Assembly: GCA_020721965.1 (NCBI GenBank)
Contig: DYLS01000025.1
Coordinates: forward strand, 1-48,261
DNA from: Blastopirellula marina
GTDB lineage: Bacteria > Planctomycetota > Planctomycetia > Pirellulales > Thermoguttaceae
Reading direction: 5' to 3'
Length of the DNA: 48,261 nt
This document shows, one piece after another, positions 8,706 to 15,661 of the stretch. Both the position numbers and the translations under genes were made by a program. The number at the start of each line of letters is the position of its first letter. The first letter of the stretch is position 1. The notes beneath the pieces were generated by a model that saw only the letters and a program-made list of their open reading frames with translations, searched no databases and was not told where the DNA came from.

Positions 8706-9605
8706 TCAAGGTTTTGGCTGAATGCTGAGCGTGCCGCTCAGTCCCGGCCGCAGCAGCCAGTGACCGCTCTTTTCGTCGCGGACGTTTTCCACCTCGGCCC
8801 AGACGGGAAACTCCATGCCCACATCGACCAGGGGACTGACGAACACGACCCGGCCTTGGAACGATCTCTCCACGCCGGGGGGCAGGCGCACGGAGAGGAC
8901 GACCTTGGCACCATCCAACTGAGCTGCCGAGTATGTTTCGGCGCTGAGCATGGCCTCCACGCGGAGGCGATCCATGCGGACAATGCGAAAGACCGTGTCG
9001 CCCGGCTTGACCCATTCGCCCTGATGAAAAAACCGCTTTACCACCACGCCTTCGATGGGCGCCACGATGCGGTACATCTCCAGCTCTTGCTCCACGGCCT
9101 GCAACTCCGCGCGGCGGACGTTCACATTCAGGGAGGAGATTTCCTGGTCGTGCTGGGCCTGTTCGATGGCCAGGGCCGTCTTGCCGCGTTCCAATAACAG
9201 CCGCCGCAACTCGGCCTGCGGGACGGCACCCGTCGCCTGTTGATTGGCCTCCACGGCCTGTTGATATTCGGCGTCGGCCACCATGTTGGCCCACTTGGCG
9301 TATCGGACGTTGACGTCGTTGCCGGCCTCTTTCTCCGCGGATTGAAGCTGGTACATTTTGACGTCTTTGTTCCGCAAGATGAGGGCATCGTCGATCTTGC
9401 CCAGCGGGTCTCCCACCTTGACCGCCTGGCCCTCCACGACGTTGATCTCGACGAGTTGGCCAGCGGAGCGGGCCGGTACTTGGCTTTCATCGATCAGCGA
9501 GACGGGACAACCTTGGACCACGATGGCCGCGTCCCGCTCTCCAGCTTCGGTTTCCGGCCCGAATGCGGTGAGGGCGATACTCAGGGCGATCAGCACCGTT
9601 TGCAT
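8706..9605 (-). CDS. HlyD-family periplasmic adaptor (membrane fusion protein)
   Basis: The 299-residue protein begins with a signal-peptide-like stretch (MQTVLIALSIALTAFG). It has the two half-lipoyl motifs of membrane fusion proteins: VPARSAGQLVEINVVEGQAVKVGDPLGKID near residues 45-75 and YRIVAPIEGVVVKRFFHQGEWVKPGD after a long alpha-helical hairpin (about 80-180). A beta-barrel follows (LSAETYSAAQLDGAKVVL). The start is set at ATG 9605 because the signal peptide begins there and AGAGGA lies about 13 bases upstream; a frame start at 9647 would add 14 unlikely residues. It lies between the GAF-HlyD and M50-HlyD genes on the same strand and probably acts with them in the periplasm. Confidence 0.82.
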   Translation of the reverse strand: MQTVLIALSIALTAFGPETEAGERDAAIVVQGCPVSLIDESQVPARSAGQLVEINVVEGQAVKVGDPLGKIDDALILRNKDVKMYQLQSAEKEAGNDVNVRYAKWANMVADAEYQQAVEANQQATGAVPQAELRRLLLERGKTALAIEQAQHDQEISSLNVNVRRAELQAVEQELEMYRIVAPIEGVVVKRFFHQGEWVKPGDTVFRIVRMDRLRVEAMLSAETYSAAQLDGAKVVLSVRLPPGVERSFQGRVVFVSPLVDVGMEFPVWAEVENVRDEKSGHWLLRPGLSGTLSIQPKP

Positions 9606-9631
9606 GGCTTGGCTTCGATCCTCTTGTGTGT

Positions 9632-9848
9632 CGCTCGGTATCTGCATACCGATTGGTATCTATGTCCCGACTGGTTTTTTGCGTGCCGATTGGTATCTGC
9701 GTGCTGATTGGTATCTTTGTGTTGATCGGTCTCTGAATGGAGATCGGTGTCTGTGTGTCGATCGACTCTTACATGTCGATTGGCGTCTGCGTATCGATCA
9801 ATGGCTGCGTATCGTCGGCGTCTGTGTATCGAGCGGCGTCGTTGGGCA
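9632..9848. repeat. Degenerate 18-bp tandem array
   Basis: About twelve imperfect 18-bp units follow the pattern CGATTGGTATCTGCGTGC. They start 26 bp upstream of the small HlyD gene's start codon, so they lie in its leader or promoter region. One unit is 19 bp because of a longer T run. Because 18 is divisible by three, open frames cross the array as hexapeptide repeats on both strands, but none looks like a real protein. Confidence 0.75.
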
Positions 9849-9928
9849 AGGGGTTGCATAACGGCGGATTCCCGCAAGGTTCTCAAGGGCATGGCCGCGC
9901 CCCGGCCGCGATCCACCCTACCGCATGG

Positions 9929-10030
9929 TGATAATTCGTCCTACCATAGGATGACAATTCGCCGTACTACGGGCTGACGATTCGCCGTACCACAGGGTGA
10001 CGACCCGATCTACCACAGGGTGAACAGCAC
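9929..10030. repeat. 23-bp tandem array that runs into the end of the GAF-HlyD gene
   Basis: Four 23-bp units (9929-9951, 9952-9974, 9975-9997, 9998-10020) follow the pattern TGACGATTCGCCGTACCACAGGG. Read on the minus strand, the shared part TCACCCTGTGGTA corresponds to the last codons of the neighbouring gene (Phe-Thr-Leu-Trp-stop). The array therefore looks like repeated duplication of the gene's 3' end. Confidence 0.75.
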
Positions 10031-12094
10031 CCGCGTGCGGATGAAGGCCACCAAATCCCGGAACCACACGTATCCCACGGGCCGCGTGCCGCACAGCACC
10101 TTGCCGCTGACGCCGGCACCGGGCCGCAATTGTTCAGGCGTAAAATCGTTTTTGTCCACGCCGACCTTGATGAGGACGACGTTGCCTTCCTCTCCCAAAA
10201 CTTCCGCCGAGATATAGACCTCCTTGATCTTTCCACGGCGGACCCGGCCCGGGTCCGTGGCCAGGACGTATTCCACCGCCAGGTCTTGATTGGGGTCTTT
10301 CTGGCGGAGGGCCTGCCGGGCCAGGGCGATTTCCCCCATCCGGTCCTCCGGCATGTGCATTTCCAGCTCCCAATCGCCGCTGGTATCCGCCACGCGAAGG
10401 AGTACCTGGCCGCGATTGACCGGCCGGTTGATGAGGCGGTTGTATACGTCCCACGTCACCACCTCACCATCGCGGGGGCTGATTACGGTTAGTTCCTTGG
10501 CCTTCTCTTGCAAGACGGCCTTTTGCGCCCGCAGGCTGATCTGCTTGGCCTCCAATTCCGCCCGCTCTCCCGACAGCCGATTGCGGTCCTGCGTGGTGAG
10601 CAAGCGATTCTCGGCCAGCTCCTTGAGAATGGTGGCGATCTGCTTTTGATTGGCGGCGAGCTGACCGTCGATCTCCAGCATCGACTGCTTCAATTCCGAG
10701 TTCCGCAGCCGCACCAGTTCCTGGCCCTTTTGGACCCGCAGCCCGTGCCGCACGAATACCTCTTCGACCACCCCGTCGATCCCAGCGAAGACGTCGCTTC
10801 GCTCGGCCGGTTCCAAGGTACCACGGGCGTGCAGTTTGAAGGGCCACGGGAAGAAGGCCAAAAAAGCCGCCAGGGCGACGGTCGCGGCTGCAACCAGCGC
10901 CGCCTTGGGCAGCATACGTGCCTGGGCCAGGGTCCGCGACTTGCCGATGCTCCGCCAAAGCGGCATCAGAAAGACTTCGTTGTGCTCTACCGCATTAGCC
11001 AGGGCCAGCGAGGCGTGCGTGGCCACCACATCCACCCGGCGACGGAGTTGCGGCGTGATGCGGCTGTCTTCGATCTGTTCCACGACGAGCGCGCCGACCG
11101 GCGGCATGGGGTCCTTGGGACGGTCCGCCTCTGCCTCATCGTCCGGCGGCGGCATGGGCCGACTGAGCGGCAAGACGATCACCGTCTTGGACTGGGATTC
11201 GTCCACGTATTCCTGAACCGCGTCCTCGATTTGGGGTGCCTGGTTCGAGGTGTCCCCGCAATACCAGACCGGTTCGCGGCCCCTGGCCACTACCCGACAT
11301 AACCGATTCAACAGTCGCACGGTGTTCGACCGCTTATTGACCACATCCTGGCCGCTGATGGCCTCGATCACGCAATCCGTGCCTCGGCGGACCGCCACGC
11401 TGACGCGGTCGCACTCGATGAGGCGGCGGGCTTCGTTGGCCAAGACGTAGGCCGTCTCCCGAGGCTCCAGGCCCGCGTGAATCAGCCGCGTGAACTCCTC
11501 CAGTTTCGACCATAGCGCCTGGCGATCGGAAAGGCTGCGGAGTTGCCGGGACTTGAAATAGTCGCCCGCCAACTCGCACATCTGGGACACGAAACGGAGG
11601 TAGCCCTTCTGCGCAGGGGCCGGGGCATCCGGACGCTGGAAGACCTCCACCAGGCCGACCGTCTCCGACTCGGTTCGCACCGGTCCCAAAACCAGGAGAA
11701 AGTCGGTGGGGTTGGCCTCCCCGTTGGTTTCGCCCGTACCGCTCCGCGGAACGACGAGCGTCGGTTCACCGCTGGTCAGGACCTTTTGCAAGAGTCGCGC
11801 GTGCCTCTGCTGCGATTCCTCGCTCTCTGTCAGCCGCGTATCCTGGAGATTCATTTGATAGGCGAGTACCAGGCGGTTTTGGCCCTCGGAAAGCCAAAAG
11901 ACGCCGCCCACCGCAGCAAGCGCGGAGACCACGCGGGGGAGAAATTCGGCTGAATACTCCTCCGGACTCAGGTCGGAGCGCGACAATTGCGTAATCTCAT
12001 TGACCAAGGTGCGGATGTGCATCCGCGTCTGCTCAATGAGTTGAGGATCCAACGATTGTTCGCTACTCATGACCGATTGATCGCCACTTCCCAT
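10010..12094 (-). CDS. GAF-domain HlyD-family adaptor
   Basis: The 694-residue protein joins a long cytoplasmic part to a periplasmic adaptor. Residues about 45-180 and 195-370 each look like a GAF-type sensor domain (for example AAVGGVFWLSEGQNRLVLAYQMN and VSVAVRRGTDCVIEAISGQDVV written from two regions). One membrane segment lies at about 398-416. Residues 425-690 are HlyD-like: a half-lipoyl motif DGVVEEVFVRHGLRVQKGQE, a helical hairpin rich in Glu/Lys/Gln, and VISPRDGEVVTWDV as the second half. The start could also be ATG 12070, which removes eight residues. It sits upstream of the small HlyD gene on the same strand. The GAF part suggests that adaptor activity responds to a small ligand or redox state, which is inference. 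Confidence 0.8.
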   Translation of the reverse strand: MGSGDQSVMSSEQSLDPQLIEQTRMHIRTLVNEITQLSRSDLSPEEYSAEFLPRVVSALAAVGGVFWLSEGQNRLVLAYQMNLQDTRLTESEESQQRHARLLQKVLTSGEPTLVVPRSGTGETNGEANPTDFLLVLGPVRTESETVGLVEVFQRPDAPAPAQKGYLRFVSQMCELAGDYFKSRQLRSLSDRQALWSKLEEFTRLIHAGLEPRETAYVLANEARRLIECDRVSVAVRRGTDCVIEAISGQDVVNKRSNTVRLLNRLCRVVARGREPVWYCGDTSNQAPQIEDAVQEYVDESQSKTVIVLPLSRPMPPPDDEAEADRPKDPMPPVGALVVEQIEDSRITPQLRRRVDVVATHASLALANAVEHNEVFLMPLWRSIGKSRTLAQARMLPKAALVAAATVALAAFLAFFPWPFKLHARGTLEPAERSDVFAGIDGVVEEVFVRHGLRVQKGQELVRLRNSELKQSMLEIDGQLAANQKQIATILKELAENRLLTTQDRNRLSGERAELEAKQISLRAQKAVLQEKAKELTVISPRDGEVVTWDVYNRLINRPVNRGQVLLRVADTSGDWELEMHMPEDRMGEIALARQALRQKDPNQDLAVEYVLATDPGRVRRGKIKEVYISAEVLGEEGNVVLIKVGVDKNDFTPEQLRPGAGVSGKVLCGTRPVGYVWFRDLVAFIRTRVLFTLW

Positions 12095-12511
12095 CCCGTG
12101 GTTAGCTTCGCCAAATCATGCCTCCAGACCGAGTTGCCAGGCTCGGCGGAGGGTTTACTGTATTCTAGCAGTTAACTTTCGGCTCTTGGGAGGATCGATT
12201 TGCCTGTCCGGTTTTTTTCTCTGACTTGGAGGCAGAGGAGAACGATTGCTGGCGATTATAGCGAGCAGGCCGAGCTTGCCGATCGCGCGGATTTCGCTGG
12301 TAATCCTGGTGGTGATCCCGCCGCAGGAGAGGCTGCGACGAGGTGCCCGTTTCGATGCGGTCGCCCCTTCCGTGGTTGCTTGCCGAACGACGGAGAGGAA
12401 AGGCGGAATCAGGAGCGGGCTGCCTCGCCCGGCCCGAGGGGAGGGCTGCGTCTTCCCGGCATGTCGAGAGTTGAGTTCCGCGTCGGTCTGTGGTCCATCC
12501 CCATTCGCCGG
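12095..12511. other. Gap without a supported gene
   Basis: About 417 bp between the GAF-HlyD gene and the barrel gene. Open frames exist on both strands but lack family features and ribosome-binding sites. A TAGAAT -10-like hexamer on the minus strand (12162-12167) has no good -35 partner, so a separate promoter for the GAF-HlyD gene is only possible. Confidence 0.4.
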
Positions 12512-13984
12512 TCAAAACGCCAGCCCACCACTGAAAAATAGGGCGGTACTGGGTTTGACCTGGTCGGTGAGTCCCGCCTCGTACACCAATTCTCGGGAAA
12601 AACTAATGCCCAATTCGGCATATCCGCGGAAACCCCGCAGCCGGTAAGACTCCAGACCCGTCGCCAGGCGAACATCGTTGTAATCGACCTGCTCCCCTGC
12701 CCCGGCGTTGATGCCGCTGGTCCGCTTGATGGTCCACGACCCGCCTCCGTAGTCACCGCGCACATACCACCACCAGTCGGCCGCGGAGGCCTGCGGAATC
12801 CGCATCGCAAATCTGGGGTTGGGGAAAAGGATCGATATCTCCATAGACGGATCGTTTGGATTATCGACCCAGATGGCGCCGCCGGTGGGCAACGTCTTGA
12901 CGCGCACGCGGTCCAGATACATCACACCGCCTTTGAGCTTCCAGTTGGGCGATAGCGCGAGAGTCAAGAGGCCACGGCCCTGAAACCGCAGACTACCGCT
13001 GGTGACTTTGCGGAAGTCGCTGTACACACCAATGCGGAAGTCCAATTCTCCGCCCAAGGTGGGCGTAATGCTTGGCTCCCAGGCGGCGTCGAGATAGGCA
13101 TCGTACGTGGTGGGGGGCATGTCCGCCGAGGCTGGATCCAGGGTGGAAACAGGCCCGCTCCACCAGTGAAAGGCGAAACCCGGCGTCACGCGGAGGGGCG
13201 GGCCATCCGTCCGCAAAAACGGAAAGGCGAATGTCGCGAACAATTCCACGTCGTCGATGCCCAGGTGCGAGCTGTCGGGAATCAAGGTGCACCGCATCCC
13301 CACGGCCTCGCGGAACTTGATGGCGGAGTTGATGAAGTCGTTCGTCTGCAAGCCGGGGAAAATGGCGCCCTGGGGAAACACGGAGGCCGGCCCCGTCCCC
13401 GGCGTCGCGTAGGGGTCCCAGCTTGGCGGGGGGACCCCGGTCGCGGCATACGGCGCACCTGGCCCCGGGGCGACTGTCGGACCACCTGGCGCATAGTAGG
13501 GCACCGAACTGGGGGGATAGCTGGGCGGGGGGATCGCCGTGGTCCCTGCCCCCGGGGAGGCACCCGGGGCGGGCGTAGGCGGGGGACTGTCCCATGGCGA
13601 CGGGATGGTCGCCGTCCCCCCCGCAGGACTGGAGGGTCCCGCCGCGGTCCCCGGTGTGGAATACGTCGGCACAGGGTAGTTGCCGGGTGCCGCTGCACCG
13701 GACGTGCCTGTACTACTTGGTGCGATACCACCAGGGGGGACCGTTCCAGCATAGCTGGGAGCCAGGGGGGCTGTCCCTGCCGTCGGTGGTGTCCGTTCAT
13801 AGACCGACCCACTGCCTCCGGTAGTGTCGCTGCTATCCTGGGAGCTGCTATATGCGGCGGAGGGAAATCGGACCCGTTGGGCATTCGACTCGCCGAATCC
13901 GAGCGTCAATAGGACTACGGCCGCCGTGGCTGGACATAGCAACGGACTGACGCGAGAATGGCAGCAAGTCGGTTCAAAACGCAT
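12512..13984 (-). CDS. Outer-membrane beta-barrel protein with Pro/Gly-rich linker
   Basis: The 490-residue protein has a signal peptide (hydrophobic core around 18-30, ending FGESNAQ). A long low-complexity Pro/Gly/Thr/Ser/Ala region follows at about 40-210, then about 280 residues of alternating amphipathic strands ending in GLAF with a C-terminal Phe, as in outer-membrane barrels. The barrel part (VGMRCTLIPDSSHLGIDDVELFATFAFPFL in two strands, GGELDFRIGVYSDF, GRGLLTLALSPNWKLKGGVMYLD) resembles proteins labelled DUF6268, though that assignment is from memory. It is the first gene of the same-strand locus with three HlyD-type proteins and may be the outer-membrane end of that system. The gap of 417 bp to the next gene weakens the case for a single transcript. 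Confidence 0.7.
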   Translation of the reverse strand: MRFEPTCCHSRVSPLLCPATAAVVLLTLGFGESNAQRVRFPSAAYSSSQDSSDTTGGSGSVYERTPPTAGTAPLAPSYAGTVPPGGIAPSSTGTSGAAAPGNYPVPTYSTPGTAAGPSSPAGGTATIPSPWDSPPPTPAPGASPGAGTTAIPPPSYPPSSVPYYAPGGPTVAPGPGAPYAATGVPPPSWDPYATPGTGPASVFPQGAIFPGLQTNDFINSAIKFREAVGMRCTLIPDSSHLGIDDVELFATFAFPFLRTDGPPLRVTPGFAFHWWSGPVSTLDPASADMPPTTYDAYLDAAWEPSITPTLGGELDFRIGVYSDFRKVTSGSLRFQGRGLLTLALSPNWKLKGGVMYLDRVRVKTLPTGGAIWVDNPNDPSMEISILFPNPRFAMRIPQASAADWWWYVRGDYGGGSWTIKRTSGINAGAGEQVDYNDVRLATGLESYRLRGFRGYAELGISFSRELVYEAGLTDQVKPSTALFFSGGLAF

Positions 13985-14215
13985 GGCTCAGGCCTTCGCT
14001 GGCGTCAGCTTCGTTCGCTTCCCAAATCCGCGGCCTGCTCTGCCGCAGGCATCCCCACCCCGGCCGTATTCCTGGTTCCACATCCACCCCAGTAGTCTAT
14101 TTGGCTCCTGCTTACGGGACGCTGCGGTTCGCCAACCCTGAACGGGCAGCATGGCAGGGGTCGGGAATCGGGGCCCGGGGGTCCCATCGGACGCCGCGTG
14201 GTATCACAATTACGG

Positions 14216-14392
14216 CTGGGCTTTTGCAAACTGCCCATCCCCCTCTGAGAGAGGGCTGCAAACCGGATGGCTGGCTGGATGGCTGGGAAATCACGGAAAA
14301 CTAGGAAATCTGTTTTTATGGGAAACTACCTTCCCAGCTACCATCTCCTGAGGGCAGAGGGGAGTTTGTGAGCACTCGTTGCAAGAGTCCAG
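14216..14392. mobile_element. MITE-like element, copy B
   Basis: The 177-bp non-coding segment starts CTGGGCTTTTGCAAAC and ends GTTGCAAGAGTCCAG, an imperfect inverted repeat. It is flanked by a perfect 6-bp direct repeat TTACGG (14210-14215 and 14393-14398). Internal blocks such as CCCTCTGAGAGAGGG and GGGAAACTACCTTCC match the reverse complement of copy C. It ends 64 bp before the biotin ligase start and may lie in that gene's leader. Confidence 0.8.
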
Positions 14393-14456
14393 TTACGGGA
14401 CAGAATGGAGTAACAAAGGAAGGCGGGGACGTCAAGGGAGAATGGCGAGGGGGAAC

Positions 14457-15356
14457 ATGCGAACGGGAAATTTTTTGGATGTCGGCCGACTTGTGGAGGC
14501 GTCGCTGGTAGCGTCGGCCGAGCATTTCCAGGAGCTGACCTCGACGAACGACGTGGCCAAAGGGCTGGCCCGGCAGCCCGACTTGCCCCTGCCCTATCTC
14601 GTCGTCGCGGAACACCAAACGGCGGGGCGTGGTCGGGGCACGCATCGTTGGTGGACCGGTTCCGGCAGCCTGGCTTTTTCGGTGATCCTGAATGCCGGGG
14701 GGGGCACCGACGCGGATAACGCGGAGAATAGAGGGGGCCATGCGATCAGTTCCCGGACAAGTCGGGGCGTCTGCCACGGTCACCACGCGTCAGGCCCATC
14801 GGAGCCTTCGGAGGGCCACGCCGCGGAGATTCCTCTATCCAGTCCCGTGGTCTCCGCACTGGCGGCAGGTCTTGCGGTGCATGATGCCGTCCGCCCTTTC
14901 GTGCCTCTCACATTCCCGCTGGGCCTGCACTGGCCCAACGATGTGTACGTAGGCGAACGGAAGCTCAGCGGTACGTTGGTCGAAACTGCGAATGGGCGTA
15001 GCGTGGTGGGAATCGGCGTGAACGTCAATAATCGCTCGGCGGACGGCCCGGCCGAGTTGCGCGACCGGGTAATCTCGATCATCGATCTGGTCGGCGTACC
15101 GGTGGACCGGGGAGATGTTTTGGAGGCGATTCTGCGCAACCTGTGGCAGCTCTTGCGGCATCCCATCTCGCACGTCGCGAGCCGGGCCGATGCCCTGTGC
15201 CTTCAAAAAGGGCGGGAGCTGGAGGTTGATACAGGCTCCGGCGTGATCTCCGGGGTCTGCCGCGGCATCGACGCCCTGGGGCGGCTCGAGTTGGAGAGGC
15301 GTGGCCAGACCTTTCGCTGCGTATCGGGGACGGTGCGGCGACGCACCCCGGCGTAG
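14457..15356 (+). CDS. birA: Biotin--[acetyl-CoA-carboxylase] ligase
   Basis: The 299-residue protein is a BirA-type ligase that activates biotin with ATP and attaches it to carboxylase carrier domains. It carries ELTSTNDVAKG, VVAEHQTAGRGRG (the biotinyl-AMP loop, around residues 49-61), LHWPNDVYVGERKLSGTLVE with the key Lys, and a small C-terminal barrel domain. It lacks the N-terminal HTH of E. coli BirA, so it is probably only an enzyme and not a repressor. A poorly conserved, Gly/His/Ser-rich insert of about 45 residues lies at about 80-127, where other ligases have a short turn. ATG 14457 is preferred because GAGGGG lies seven bases upstream; ATG 14442 is also possible. Confidence 0.9.
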   Translation: MRTGNFLDVGRLVEASLVASAEHFQELTSTNDVAKGLARQPDLPLPYLVVAEHQTAGRGRGTHRWWTGSGSLAFSVILNAGGGTDADNAENRGGHAISSRTSRGVCHGHHASGPSEPSEGHAAEIPLSSPVVSALAAGLAVHDAVRPFVPLTFPLGLHWPNDVYVGERKLSGTLVETANGRSVVGIGVNVNNRSADGPAELRDRVISIIDLVGVPVDRGDVLEAILRNLWQLLRHPISHVASRADALCLQKGRELEVDTGSGVISGVCRGIDALGRLELERRGQTFRCVSGTVRRRTPA

Positions 15357-15369
15357 GCATCTGATACTC

Positions 15370-15420
15370 CAGCGTAAAGTCCGCCCATTTCATCGCTAAG
15401 TCCGCCCCTAAGTCCGCCTG
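15370..15420. repeat. Short 12-bp direct repeats
   Basis: Three copies of TAAGTCCGCCC (first as TAAAGTCCGCCC) lie just after the biotin ligase stop, two of them adjacent. They form one part of the repeat-filled 15357-15655 gap. Confidence 0.5.
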
Positions 15421-15465
15421 ATTGCATGATGGCATGATGTGCCCGGCATGGATTGCGAGGCGTCA

Positions 15466-15546
15466 TGTCCCATCACCACAAGATGTCGAGCCAAGCCATC
15501 AACCTTACGCTGTGGCACTCCATCAACCTTGCGCTGTAGCACTACA
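15466..15546. repeat. REP-like intergenic repeat, copy 2
   Basis: The sequence includes CCATCACCACAAGATGTCGAGCC followed by two copies of CATCAACCTTRCGCTGTRGCAC. It matches the 17.6 kb copy (CCATCACCACAAGCTGTTGAGCC) closely and the window-start copy in part. Confidence 0.55.
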
Positions 15547-15591
15547 AAGGTGTAACGTCATCCCCGGCGGAAGGAGGAGCCCCCAATGTGC

Positions 15592-15661
15592 AGCACGCAA
15601 TATGAAGCACGCGTTGTGAGGCACGCATTACGGGGCACGCGTTATGGAGCACGCATCATGC
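15592..15661. repeat. Five exact-length 14-bp tandem units ending on a stop codon
   Basis: Five consecutive 14-bp units of the form RGCACGCRTTATGG occupy 15592-15605, 15606-15619, 15620-15633, 15634-15647 and 15648-15661. The last unit contains the stop codon (15656-15658, minus strand) of the adjacent membrane-protein gene. Confidence 0.75.

Noticed and set aside
9590-9916. Open frames with His/Asp-rich hexapeptides across the 18-bp array
   Set aside because: They arise from the array and overlap the start of the HlyD gene, and neither strand shows a start signal.
12165-12515. Minus-strand frame of about 116 codons after the barrel gene
   Set aside because: It needs a TTG start overlapping the barrel stop, has very high Arg/Ser/Gln content and no recognisable features.
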